This document shows, piece by piece, positions 8,843-16,862 of a stretch of 49,404 bases of DNA. A program made the position numbers and the translations under genes. Location of the stretch: positions 1 to 49,404 of the forward strand of contig JACMQW010000010.1 in NCBI GenBank assembly GCA_014376785.1, in the 5' to 3' direction. Each line of letters begins with the position of its first letter. The first letter of the stretch is position 1. The DNA is from Oligoflexia bacterium. Lineage in GTDB: Bacteria; Bdellovibrionota; UBA1018. Below the pieces are notes generated by a model. It searched no databases. It worked only from the letters and a program-made list of their open reading frames with translations, and was not told where the DNA came from.

Positions 8843-9721
8843 ATGAATCTCGACTTTATACGTTGTTTCGAAGTCTTGGCGGAAACCCTTTCATTTTCGG
8901 CGGCAGCCGAACGCCTAAATCTCGCGCAGTCGAATGTCTCCCGCCAAATTCAGCTCCTCGAAAAAGAAGTGGGCGCTCAGCTTTTTCAAAGGACCCGCCA
9001 CGGCGTATCGCTGACTTCGGAAGGTCAGAGGTTCAGAGAACAAGTCCTGCCGCCTTGCCTTTTTTTCAGAGAAAGCATCGCGAAATTTACCCGCTCTGAG
9101 CAGGAAGAAGTGGGTGAAATCAAATTCGGATGTTTTGGGGAAGTCGGAAAAACGTTCTTCATGCCGCTTTGCTTGGAGTTCCAAAAACTCTATCCGCGAG
9201 TCACAATCGAAATGACTTACGAAAGCGAAAGCACGATTTTTTCAATGATCAACCACTCGCGGATCGAATTTGGCATTGTTTCGCATCCACCGATTATCGA
9301 AGGCCTCGCCGCCTACCCCGTACTCAGTCAAAAAATATCTCTGTTTGGTCCTAATCGCGACGGGACACCCGCGCGCGAAGAAATCGAGAAAGCACCCTTC
9401 ATTGCGTACGAGAAATCAGACGTCCTGCTGAGTGAGCTCTGGCTTCGTAAAATTTCTAAACGAAAAAAACCCAATGTGGTTACGGTTGTGAATTCGCACG
9501 ACTCGATGATGACAGCGATCGAAACTCTCGGAGCTTATGCCGTACTCCCCGCAGGTTCAGCGAAAGAGCGCGTCAGGGAAGGCCGCATCAAACCGATCAG
9601 CGGCTATGGATTCGAAGTTCCCCTTTTTCTCGTCCATCCCGCGGGAACATTTATGTCTAAAAAGAATAAAACTTTTAAACAGTTCGTTTTACAGCGGTCC
9701 CGCGAAACTGGGGAAACGTGA
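8843..9721 (+). CDS. LysR-family transcriptional regulator
   Basis: DNA-binding regulator of 292 residues. I chose the ATG at 8843 (MNLDFIRCFEVLAET) rather than the TTG at 8816 inside kup, because LysR proteins start a few residues before the helix-turn-helix. The winged HTH covers about residues 15-60 (FSAAAERLNLAQSNVSRQIQ, then ALF-like QLFQRTRHGVSLTSEG). A periplasmic-binding-like effector domain follows, from GEIKFGCFGEVGKTFF at about 90. The start is 4 nt after the kup stop, and its stop overlaps the start of the TonB-domain gene (GTGA). It is not divergently placed from any target, so its regulon cannot be read from context. Regulation of kup is possible but not shown. Confidence 0.93.
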   Translation: MNLDFIRCFEVLAETLSFSAAAERLNLAQSNVSRQIQLLEKEVGAQLFQRTRHGVSLTSEGQRFREQVLPPCLFFRESIAKFTRSEQEEVGEIKFGCFGEVGKTFFMPLCLEFQKLYPRVTIEMTYESESTIFSMINHSRIEFGIVSHPPIIEGLAAYPVLSQKISLFGPNRDGTPAREEIEKAPFIAYEKSDVLLSELWLRKISKRKKPNVVTVVNSHDSMMTAIETLGAYAVLPAGSAKERVREGRIKPISGYGFEVPLFLVHPAGTFMSKKNKTFKQFVLQRSRETGET

Positions 9722-10467
9722 AACACGTAGCGGCAAGCCTCACTTTTCATGCGGCACTCGCGGGACTGTTGATCGGTGTTTTGGCTTATTCCCATCCCTC
9801 CGTAAAAGGTTCTTCCGGAAAAACCGGCTCGCCCGGAGCGCATTTAGAAATGACCGTCGGACCTCTCACCGCGCTCGAAACATCCCAGGTCCAACCTAAA
9901 ACCCAGTCCGTTCCAACGGTTCCGAAACCTGCTCCAGTTGCACCATCGGCAAGCCAGCTTTCCACCGCCGAAGAAGGAATACCGATCAAACCTTCCAACG
10001 AGAGCATTACCCAAACAGACTCGGACACGAACGATAGTGAAAGTCGAGACGATGCGACCCTTGCTCGCAGCCTTCCGACCACATTGAAAAACACTCACCC
10101 CCGGAATATCGGCGCAAGTGGACAGGCCGGAGCGGGAGGCGAGAATGGCTTCGGAAATACTCATTCTGACCAGATCGGGAATTCGAATCATTCCGATGCG
10201 CTTGGAATTTATCTCTTGAAGATGCATCGAAAAATTCAGGCGAATTTAAAAGGCGTCGGATACATTCGTTTCGAAAGTCGTGCGCTGCTCACCCTTTCAC
10301 TCCGTAAAAGCGGAGCGGTCGATCGAATCGTCATTACGACGTCCTCCGGAGATCCGAATCTCGATCAAAAAGCCATCAATGCGGTAAAGGCCGCGGCACC
10401 TTTCGACCCGTGGGAGAGCGACCAGACGATCCAGGTGCCCGTGACATTCAAAGCCTCGGAAGAGTAA
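9718..10467 (+). CDS. TonB C-terminal-domain protein
   Basis: Probable periplasm-spanning energy-coupling protein. The 249 residues start at a GTG overlapping the LysR stop. One N-terminal membrane anchor (ASLTFHAALAGLLIGVLAYS, residues 5-24) is followed by a low-complexity Pro/Ser/Thr/Asn/Gly-rich spacer (about 30-150). The C-terminal domain (about 165-249) contains YIRFESRALLTLSLRKSG, IVITTSSGDPNLDQKAINAV and AAPFDPW, the pattern of the TonB/TolA-type C-terminal fold (S-G-x-x-x-L-D-x-x-A). No exbB/exbD or TonB-dependent receptor is nearby. It may couple to motors elsewhere or act in gliding or secretion; the partner is unknown. Confidence 0.83.
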   Translation: MKHVAASLTFHAALAGLLIGVLAYSHPSVKGSSGKTGSPGAHLEMTVGPLTALETSQVQPKTQSVPTVPKPAPVAPSASQLSTAEEGIPIKPSNESITQTDSDTNDSESRDDATLARSLPTTLKNTHPRNIGASGQAGAGGENGFGNTHSDQIGNSNHSDALGIYLLKMHRKIQANLKGVGYIRFESRALLTLSLRKSGAVDRIVITTSSGDPNLDQKAINAVKAAAPFDPWESDQTIQVPVTFKASEE

Positions 10468-10542
10468 GGTGCGAATCAGGTAAATTTTGCCGAGATTATT
10501 TTACCTCTCGAGCAAAAGCAGCCCGCACCGAAAGGAAACTGT

Positions 10543-10565
10543 AGGCCTCATCCCAGGCCTGGAGG
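10543..10565 (+). promoter_or_regulatory. Hairpin abutting the ribosome-binding site of the lipoprotein gene
   Basis: AGGCCT is repeated at 10543-10548 and 10555-10560 with a 6-nt spacer; being self-complementary, the two copies can pair. The strong Shine-Dalgarno GGAGG (10561-10565) begins directly at the foot of this stem, 6 nt before the ATG at 10572. Such a stem could tune translation or be incidental. Confidence 0.35.
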
Positions 10566-10571
10566 TTTCCC

Positions 10572-11297
10572 ATGCGTCTTTCGACCGTTTCTCTCGCCCT
10601 TTTCCCGGTTGCAGCTTCTCTCGCCTTTTCCGGATGTGATCTCGGGAAGTTCGGCACTAAAACCACGACGGAACTAAGCGGATACGACACGATATCAGGC
10701 TATTACACGAGCCTCCCGCAGTCGGTTGCCTTCTCCGCTACGATGAAACATGAAGATCCAAGGAACCAAAACGGAACCGTGAATCAAATTCCAGACTTCT
10801 TAAAAAGTGTCATGGCAAATCCAACCCTCCTTTACTACGACGATCCCATTAAAGGCCTTGGCTCTCTCCGTTCGCACGTGGACACTGCGAATGGGATTCC
10901 CACAAAAATTCAAGACAAGACCGGCACGTTCGGCTCATCCTCTTCCGCGTATGGTGAGGTCACGGGCTGTCGCTTGGTTCAAGAAAAAACCAATAGCGGC
11001 ACTTTCTCCCAACTTGCGGACACCGTGATCGTGAACAAATACAAAGCCAGAGGACGCCTCGCGCTGGACTTCGAACTGAAGTACTCGCTCGAAGGAACGG
11101 ATGCGGATTGTGACCCGGTCCGTGCTCTCTTCAAGTCGTGTTACATCGATGGAACAAATTGCTCGTCGGATAGCCAAAGCATTTTCTACCGGGCTTTCAT
11201 CCAGGAAATTTTCGATCCATTCATTCACTCCGGAATCATGACCGAAGAGGAAATCGGGGTCTTTCGCGATGTCCGCTATGAAGCGAAGTACGAATAA
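10572..11297 (+). CDS. Predicted lipoprotein of unknown function
   Basis: Not recognised. The 241-residue product has a classic lipoprotein signal: basic start, hydrophobic core (LALFPVAASLAFSGC) and lipobox LAFSGC with the acylated Cys at about residue 21. The next mature residue is Asp (CDLG), which under E. coli rules would keep it in the inner membrane, though that rule may not apply here. The mature protein has four to five further Cys (GCRLV, DCDPV, SCYIDGTNCSS), suggesting disulfides in the periplasm. GGAGG precedes the ATG. It stands alone between the TonB-domain gene (104 nt) and rdgB (70 nt). Confidence 0.78.
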   Translation: MRLSTVSLALFPVAASLAFSGCDLGKFGTKTTTELSGYDTISGYYTSLPQSVAFSATMKHEDPRNQNGTVNQIPDFLKSVMANPTLLYYDDPIKGLGSLRSHVDTANGIPTKIQDKTGTFGSSSSAYGEVTGCRLVQEKTNSGTFSQLADTVIVNKYKARGRLALDFELKYSLEGTDADCDPVRALFKSCYIDGTNCSSDSQSIFYRAFIQEIFDPFIHSGIMTEEEIGVFRDVRYEAKYE

Positions 11298-11329
11298 CGT
11301 CTCGCTTCGCTCACTCTCTGAGTCTGAAT

Positions 11330-11358
11330 TTGATCGGGCCCATTCTCCGTGCTAGCCT
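11330..11358 (+). promoter_or_regulatory. Candidate sigma-70 promoter for rdgB
   Basis: TTGATC (11330-11335), 17-nt spacer, TAGCCT (11353-11358). The predicted transcript would start only a few nt before the rdgB ATG at 11368, giving a very short leader. Called by eye from consensus only. Confidence 0.35.
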
Positions 11359-11367
11359 AAAAGCACT

Positions 11368-12009
11368 ATGCGCATGTCACCCGAAATTGTACTGGCCTCG
11401 ACGAATCTGGATAAGTTTCAAGAAATGCGTGCGCTTTTCGCTCGCTACCCCGAACTTCAGCTCGTGAAGGCAGACTCCGTTCTTCGGAACGCAGAAAAAA
11501 TCGGGATGGTGGAAATTTATTCATCGTACGCAGAGAACGCAGCTGCGAAGGCCCGCTTGGTGAACCAAGGGTGCCACTTTCCCTCTCTCGCGGACGACTC
11601 GGGCTTAGAGGTTTTCGCCCTCGATGGAAAACCGGGAGTTCGCTCCGCTCGGTTTGCATCCCTAGAAGGCAAACCTTCGAAACTCTCTCAGGACCAGGCG
11701 AATGTGGAAAAGCTACTCACTGATCTCAAAGGTGCTGCAAATCGCGAAGCGCGATTTGTTTGCACCCTGGTATTAGTGATTGAGGGAATGTCGCTTTCTG
11801 CAACCGGCACGCTCGAAGGAATGATCACTGACACTCCTCGCGGAGAAATGGGATTCGGATACGATCCGGTTTTCGTTCCGAAGGGTGAGACCCGCACCCT
11901 CGCAGAAATGACAGAAACTGAAAAGAATGCGATTTCTCATCGCGCACACGCGCTTCAAAATTTAATGCAAGAGATCGCCTCCCACGGAATTCAGTTCGCT
12001 AAGCCGTGA
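11368..12009 (+). CDS. rdgB: RdgB/HAM1 non-canonical purine NTP pyrophosphatase
   Basis: Hydrolyses dITP, ITP and XTP to monophosphates, keeping deaminated purines out of DNA and RNA; cytosolic. The 213 residues match the family length. Motifs are IVLASTNLDKFQEM at the N-terminus (substrate-binding [ST]-N-x-x-K), SYAENAAAKA, the active-site block SLADDSGLEVFALDGKPG (Asp pair), GVRSARFA and the C-terminal GEMGFGYDPVFVP. The C-terminal ETEKNAISHRAHAL is the conserved S-H-R segment. An in-frame ATG two codons downstream (11374) could be an alternative start. It converges with the secreted-protein gene at 12081. Confidence 0.95.
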   Translation: MRMSPEIVLASTNLDKFQEMRALFARYPELQLVKADSVLRNAEKIGMVEIYSSYAENAAAKARLVNQGCHFPSLADDSGLEVFALDGKPGVRSARFASLEGKPSKLSQDQANVEKLLTDLKGAANREARFVCTLVLVIEGMSLSATGTLEGMITDTPRGEMGFGYDPVFVPKGETRTLAEMTETEKNAISHRAHALQNLMQEIASHGIQFAKP

Positions 12010-12023
12010 AGCTTACGGACCTG

Positions 12024-12043
12024 CATTTTGCAAAGGCAAAATG
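12024..12043. terminator. Short hairpin between convergent rdgB and secreted-protein gene
   Basis: CATTTTGC-AAAG-GCAAAATG is a perfect 8-bp stem with a 4-nt loop in the 71-nt gap between convergent genes. No run of T follows, so terminator function in either direction is only a guess. Confidence 0.35.
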
Positions 12044-12080
12044 ATTCATCATTTCGTGCGAACATTCTGATAAGATCTCA

Positions 12081-13139
12081 TCAAATCGACTGACAGCGAT
12101 TTTGGGTGCAGGCCGTCTGGGTGGCAGCCGGGTTACATCCCGAGAGCGTGTAGCCAGCATCGTCGTGACATTTGCAAAAGCCTTGTCCAGTCGGATCGTA
12201 CCAAGACCCGAAAGCATTCGTCGAAATAAAGCAGACGGCCGGATTAATGTCGCAGGAGTGGTTATCGTACTGAGAACAATTCACTGCCGCCGGAGGAACG
12301 TATGCTGGGTCGGGCGCGCACTGCGTATCAGATGAATAGAAACACGGACTGGTAATCGTAACCGTCGTGCAGAAGCACTGACTAGCTCCCGGGGTACTAG
12401 TTTGAGTATACGATGTCTCTGGATCGGCGCATCCGCCTACACCTTGAACTGTATAAACGTTCCCCGATGAGCAATCAAAAGGCGAACTGGTAGGGGTAGG
12501 CGAGGGAGGTGTGATCGACAAAGTGGGAGACGGCGTGGGCGTCGAACTCGACGGAGGATTCCCTGTCCCCGAAATATAAATGGTTTCAGCAGGATAATCT
12601 TTCCCACACTGCCCCTTCATTTCCGCTCCTTCGAAGCAGGCACTGGCAAGTTGGCAATAGGCGCCGGTGCTTCGAGTAAAACACGCTACAACATGCGCTT
12701 CGACGATTTCGTTTGGCTGCAAGCTCGGGCAATCGATCCCCGTCGGAGTGAGAACCATTTTGCCTAAGTCGACCACGCCACCCGGCCCCTGATCCTTCGC
12801 ATAACGCTCAAATCCGCGCATTCCCACGCAGCGATTCAAAAAATCGAACGGTTCGTCTATTCCTGTATGGCCTGCGGACAACTCGAAAAATCGAGCAACC
12901 GCCGGTGTGTTGGGCGACGGGCAATAAGCGGCTTTATTGGATTCCCTCTGACAATCGATCAAGGCTTTATACTCTGGAGACCATATCGGATAGATCTTGG
13001 TCTTATCTAAAGAGATGTTTCCAACCATTGGAAAAAGTGAACTCAGAGATTTCGGAGCTGCGTGAAGGAGAGTCGGGCTCGATAGGATACCCGCCGCACT
13101 TAAAAAACTCATTAGGAAAAGTCGAAGAAGTAATCTCAT
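12081..13139 (-). CDS. Secreted Cys-rich protein, paralogue of the broken lectin-like gene at 22.7-24.2 kb
   Basis: Not in a family I can name. The 352-residue product has a signal peptide (LLLRLFLMSFLSAAGILSS to about residue 28). A conserved N-terminal domain (about 30-195) contains WSPEYKALIDCQRE, FFELSAGHTG, FDFLNRCVGM, VVACFTRSTGAYC and QCGKDYP. This domain aligns closely with the N-terminal part of the pseudogene at 22701-24192. A Ser/Thr/Pro linker follows (about 200-225). The C-terminal domain (about 226-352) is Cys-rich with about 16 Cys, suggesting an extensively disulfide-bonded module. AGGGGAAACC precedes the ATG. It lies 17 nt after a short prepilin-like gene, so it probably belongs to that operon. 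Confidence 0.75.
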   Translation of the reverse strand: MRLLLRLFLMSFLSAAGILSSPTLLHAAPKSLSSLFPMVGNISLDKTKIYPIWSPEYKALIDCQRESNKAAYCPSPNTPAVARFFELSAGHTGIDEPFDFLNRCVGMRGFERYAKDQGPGGVVDLGKMVLTPTGIDCPSLQPNEIVEAHVVACFTRSTGAYCQLASACFEGAEMKGQCGKDYPAETIYISGTGNPPSSSTPTPSPTLSITPPSPTPTSSPFDCSSGNVYTVQGVGGCADPETSYTQTSTPGASQCFCTTVTITSPCFYSSDTQCAPDPAYVPPAAVNCSQYDNHSCDINPAVCFISTNAFGSWYDPTGQGFCKCHDDAGYTLSGCNPAATQTACTQNRCQSI

Positions 13140-13156
13140 GGTTTCCCCTTTCCCTT

Positions 13157-13387
13157 TTACGGATCGGCCGGTGGAGGCGGCGATACTTTTCTTTCGTAAC
13201 GCATTTGCTGCTGATAACTGAAGGCTTCTTGCTTCACGCGAATATTCGTTTCGGTCTTAGTCGTGGAAGTCATCAACATCGCCAGTCCCATAGCGATCAC
13301 GACACTCAGTCCTGCGGCAATGATGATCTCGAGCAGCGTGAAACCGCTCGAATTTTTCAAATCTGGTCCGATCTTTAAATCATCCAT
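13157..13387 (-). CDS. Very short type IV prepilin-like protein
   Basis: A 76-residue product with a class-III prepilin leader: 15 residues ending in Gly, then FTLLEIIIAAGLSVVIAM. Gly15 | Phe16 with Glu20 at mature +5 is the canonical PilD/GspO processing and methylation site. It would be cleaved in the inner membrane and could join a type IV pilus or type II secretion pseudopilus. Beyond the helix only a short charged tail ending in Pro (SPPPPADP) remains, with no globular pilin head. The open frame extends to 13456, but the start at 13387 (MDDLKIGPDLK) gives a normal short leader. It is the middle gene of a three-gene leftward operon. Confidence 0.7.
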   Translation of the reverse strand: MDDLKIGPDLKNSSGFTLLEIIIAAGLSVVIAMGLAMLMTSTTKTETNIRVKQEAFSYQQQMRYERKVSPPPPADP

Positions 13388-13418
13388 CCTGCTGCATCTC
13401 TCTAGCTGTCTTTGAACA

Positions 13419-13673
13419 TTAAGGGGGCGAAGGCGAAGGGTCAGGAAATCGACCATTCGCCAACATGTATTTTTCCAAATTCCTGCCCGTTACGTACTGG
13501 TCTCTTGCTCGGAGTCGACTCATACTTTTACTAAATGAGGTCGAACTGCTGGTGAGATAAAGTGCCATCAGACTTAAAAAAGCGCCGAGCATGATCACTT
13601 GAATCATCCCGATCCCTTCTTCACTTCTCAGGGTCAGACTTGCTCTCACAAACACGTTCCGCATGACTCCCAT
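13419..13673 (-). CDS. Short prepilin-like protein lacking the conserved Glu5
   Basis: An 84-residue product with a basic leader (MGVMRNVFVRASLTLRSEEG) followed by IGMIQVIMLGAFLSLMALYL, the layout of a type IV prepilin leader and N-terminal helix. If cleaved after Gly20, the mature +5 residue is Gln rather than Glu, an exception seen in a few tip-type minor pseudopilins such as GspK. The remainder is a short helix (SRLRARDQYVTGRNLEKYML) and a Pro/Ser tail. There is no globular head domain. A start at residue 4 (13664) is equally possible. It is first in the leftward operon and about 245 nt from the divergent 803-residue protein gene. Confidence 0.6.
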   Translation of the reverse strand: MGVMRNVFVRASLTLRSEEGIGMIQVIMLGAFLSLMALYLTSSSTSFSKSMSRLRARDQYVTGRNLEKYMLANGRFPDPSPSPP

Positions 13674-13917
13674 TCTAGCTGCGATTGCTCGAAATAAGCA
13701 AAAGCCAACACTTTGACGAAAACACCTCTGCTATCCGACGGCCTAGCATATTTTAACCCCGGATCACGACGTGTTGATGTCTAATCTATCGAATCAGGCT
13801 GCCATCCGTAATGAGTCAAATTAGCCACAGATTGTGGAATGTTCCGGTATCTTGATAGACTGATAGAAACCGATACTGAGTAACGAACGAAAGTCTCAGA
13901 CTACCAGAGGGGTTCCC
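13674..13917. other. Divergent intergenic region of the surface locus
   Basis: These 244 nt separate the leftward prepilin-like operon from the rightward 803-residue gene. It must hold both promoters, but I see no convincing -35/-10 pair at standard spacing on either strand. There is no ORF of note. The rightward gene has AGAGGGG 5 nt before its ATG. Confidence 0.5.
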
Positions 13918-16329
13918 ATGCCGATGACTTCCCAATTTCGCCGAAGTCTTTTCCATAAAATTCGCATTCTCACCGCAGCGGTAGCGCTCGGTGTGGTCTG
14001 CACCCCTCTTCCAAACGCCGATGCTTTGAATAACGCCCTCACCATCATCTCGACTTCTCCGATCATCACCCGGCAAAGTGGAATCGTTAAAGTTCCGCTC
14101 AGCGGACTCTTTCCTACGGCAACTTCGGCGACGCTTGGAACCTTTTCATCGGTAGCGGGAAATAATTCGATTAGCGCCCAAGCGAATTATAAAACGATGA
14201 TGTCCCTATGCCGGGTGTACGGTGCTCCCGCAGTTCCGTGCAACGGTCTCGCCGCATTCGGAACGGTGAATTCCGCGAGCGCTCCAGAATCTCAGCGCGC
14301 GATGAATAGAATGGTCACGCTGAATCCTCTCGGCGCGAGACGGTATGTCGACGTGGATGTGTCCGGCGGGAATGTTTCTTTTCCCGAAACGGACGTCCGC
14401 CAAAACGAAATTGGATTTGTGAACGTCAGCTATTACGAAGGCCAAAAAGGCATGCCTTTTAATCGTTGTGATGCGGAGATCATCGCCTGTGGATCGGAAG
14501 TAGTCGGTTGCCCCATCGCCCAAAAGTCGGCGTCTTGCACGCCCGTCGTGGCTTCGAATACATTTGTAAACGCGAACTGCGAATGCCGGGATTCCAGTGG
14601 CCAACCAGACCCCACAAAATATTTAGCGAGCTGCATAAATAATGTCCCCGTCTGTAATCCGATACCGCCTCAGATCATTAATTGCCCGGTCGGACAAATC
14701 GCTGACGGGGGAATTTGTAAATATTCTTGGAGCTGTAATTCTCTGACGCCTGCGGAGTCAGCGACCCGTACGAACGTCTGCGATACGACGACCCTATCAT
14801 TCGACCGATCGCTAAGTGTCCCTGCTTATTTCCCTTCCACCCTTTACTGCAGCGGAACGATGGCGTGCCCTGCGAATAATTGCCAAGCCGGAAACTACGT
14901 TTCTGGCCAGAGTTGTTCTACTTGCGCGCCAGGAAACTATGCGCCTTCGACGAATATGAACGCCTGTATTTCTTGCCCGGCAGGAAGCATCGCGCCTGCT
15001 CCCGGAGCGGCGACCTGTAACGCTTGTCCCGCCGGCTCTTCTTCTTTAGACGGACTGACCTGCACGCCTTGCGCAGCGGGAACTTATCAGTCGACCCCTG
15101 GATCTGCGACATGCGCGGCTTGTCCGAATGCGACGATCCCCGGAGCGGGAACCGTCAGCACGACCTCGCCGGCAGGAGCTAGCACACTCAGCCAGTGCTC
15201 GACTCGCCCACTCACTTGCGTCGCAGGTTACTCCGTCGACCCAACAGGAACGATGTGTAATCCGAATCCTGGGGCAAGCAATCCTCCTCCAGGATGCAAT
15301 TTCACTCTGACGACCTACCCGGTCCAACCGGGTAACGCCACGGCTCAGAATGGCGCCATTAATGTCTATACTGCCGGTACTTTCATCGGGCCGATGAGTT
15401 TTAGCTACACGAAGAACGGCGCGCCCCAAGGAATCGTCACAAATGTTACCGCCTCTACCGCCCGACTTTCGAATGCCGGAGAAGGCTCTTACGTCATTAC
15501 GGCCACTGACACCGGCGCGGGCGGATCGTCTTGTAATCAGTCCGTTACTCAACCCCTCTCTGGATCTTGTGGATCGGTTTCTTGGTGCCATTTAGCTACG
15601 AGAACGAAGACTTGTTACAATGATGGCACGAACTCCACCGGCCCCGGAATGGGATCCTGCAGTCCCGACCAGGGCGGAGCATCTCCTGCCTGCCCGGGTG
15701 CCTGCGGTGGCGGAGGACCAGCAAAGCTCGTATATAACGTCCACGACGTGAACGACTGCACCGTCGGCGGTGGAACCGTCGTCCAAGGCCCGCTCGGTTT
15801 GAACGAGCAATTTTGTAAATTTAGTTTCCCCACCGCCTCAGGCTCGACAAATAATTCCTGCCCATCCGGTTGGACGAACTATAATAATTACCGCGCGACT
15901 GAAGGTCGATTCATTCCGGTCACGTATGTGAATGGCGGTCTCTACGCTAACCGATGTACGATACCAAGGACGGATGGGAATACTGGAAAAACGATCACCC
16001 AGTACGACAGGTTCTACACGGCGGACACACCGACCGTGGTTTCGCAGCCTTTCGCTATGAACGCGTCGAATTTGAGTTCACAGCCTTATTATAACTTCTA
16101 CAGTGACAACTGCGCACAAGACCCTTATTCGATTTCTGCTCCTACCCCGAACGTCGGCGGAGCCATCACGATGCTTCAAGGGCTCGACCATTGGTTCGGC
16201 AAAGGACTGGATTTCTGGATCAAGTCCGCTTTCGCTTTCCGATTCTGCCCTGGCGGAAACATCACCTGCGATATGACCGAAGGCTTCACTGACGTTCCAC
16301 TCTACATAAAAGAAATCGGATGCTACTAA
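13918..16329 (+). CDS. Large secreted Cys-rich protein with ephrin-receptor-like (GCC2/GCC3) repeats
   Basis: An 803-residue exported protein. The signal peptide ends near residue 36 (AAVALGVVCTPLPNADA). About 45 Cys are spread along the chain. Residues about 330-410 hold tandem modules of the form C-x-x-C-x-x-G-x-Y/S-x(8-12)-C-x-x-C (CSTCAPGNYAPS, CISCPAGSIAPAPGAATC, CTPCAAGTYQSTPGSATC), the signature of the GCC2/GCC3 / ephrin-receptor-like family better known from eukaryotic surface proteins. Other regions: an Ala/Ser-rich N-terminal domain (40-200), an SprB-like or Ig-like segment near 460-545 (NGAINVYTAGTFIGPMSF, GEGSYVITATDTGAGG), and an Asn/Tyr-rich C-terminal domain. It has no transmembrane anchor. 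It is divergent from the short-prepilin operon and followed by a small secreted protein. Confidence 0.75.
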   Translation: MPMTSQFRRSLFHKIRILTAAVALGVVCTPLPNADALNNALTIISTSPIITRQSGIVKVPLSGLFPTATSATLGTFSSVAGNNSISAQANYKTMMSLCRVYGAPAVPCNGLAAFGTVNSASAPESQRAMNRMVTLNPLGARRYVDVDVSGGNVSFPETDVRQNEIGFVNVSYYEGQKGMPFNRCDAEIIACGSEVVGCPIAQKSASCTPVVASNTFVNANCECRDSSGQPDPTKYLASCINNVPVCNPIPPQIINCPVGQIADGGICKYSWSCNSLTPAESATRTNVCDTTTLSFDRSLSVPAYFPSTLYCSGTMACPANNCQAGNYVSGQSCSTCAPGNYAPSTNMNACISCPAGSIAPAPGAATCNACPAGSSSLDGLTCTPCAAGTYQSTPGSATCAACPNATIPGAGTVSTTSPAGASTLSQCSTRPLTCVAGYSVDPTGTMCNPNPGASNPPPGCNFTLTTYPVQPGNATAQNGAINVYTAGTFIGPMSFSYTKNGAPQGIVTNVTASTARLSNAGEGSYVITATDTGAGGSSCNQSVTQPLSGSCGSVSWCHLATRTKTCYNDGTNSTGPGMGSCSPDQGGASPACPGACGGGGPAKLVYNVHDVNDCTVGGGTVVQGPLGLNEQFCKFSFPTASGSTNNSCPSGWTNYNNYRATEGRFIPVTYVNGGLYANRCTIPRTDGNTGKTITQYDRFYTADTPTVVSQPFAMNASNLSSQPYYNFYSDNCAQDPYSISAPTPNVGGAITMLQGLDHWFGKGLDFWIKSAFAFRFCPGGNITCDMTEGFTDVPLYIKEIGCY

Positions 16330-16396
16330 AGACCGTGTTTGCATTCGATCAGTGAGAGGTCTTGTTTTTCTGTAAAAAGAGCATCATATTCCGCGC

Positions 16397-16840
16397 ATGC
16401 TTTTAACCGCTGCGCTTCTGATGTCGTCGTCCCTGGTCCAAAACTTTTCTTGTTTCCCCGACGACATCCAGTCGAATGACCGGGTGGTCATTTCGCTGAA
16501 CCTCGCCGATTCCGCAAATGACTTGCCAGCCACCGGAACACTCTTTCTATCGAGCGGAATCGATGGCGAGGGCGACCAAGCCAGCTCCGGAGTTTTAAAA
16601 ATGAGTCTCGATGCATCGGTTCCCCACGAAGCGGACTCCGTCGCTTACGCAGGCTCCGACGAATCCTCAAACTACAGCGTCGTTCTCCCCCTCGATGCGA
16701 TCGGCCACGCTTCTAAAAACGTACGGGTGAAAATCGAACTCGAAAACAGTGACCACACGAACGCCGGTTACTACGAGATGTCCTGCTACACGAATGTGTA
16801 CGGTGCAGGCGGTTCCGACTCCCCTCGTGGACTCGACTAA
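16397..16840 (+). CDS. Small secreted protein of unknown function
   Basis: Not recognised. The 147-residue product starts with a hydrophobic stretch (MLLTAALLMSSSLVQNFSC) that may be a signal peptide. It is acidic and Ser/Asp-rich, with alternating patterns suggesting a beta-sandwich (RVVISLNLAD, NVRVKIELEN, YYEMSCYTNVYG). Two Cys (in NFSCF and MSCYT) could form a disulfide. The Shine-Dalgarno is weak, so the start is uncertain. It follows the 803-residue gene by 67 nt on the same strand and may be co-expressed. Confidence 0.6.
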   Translation: MLLTAALLMSSSLVQNFSCFPDDIQSNDRVVISLNLADSANDLPATGTLFLSSGIDGEGDQASSGVLKMSLDASVPHEADSVAYAGSDESSNYSVVLPLDAIGHASKNVRVKIELENSDHTNAGYYEMSCYTNVYGAGGSDSPRGLD

Positions 16841-16862
16841 CCTGCTCGTCCGCTGGCAACCT

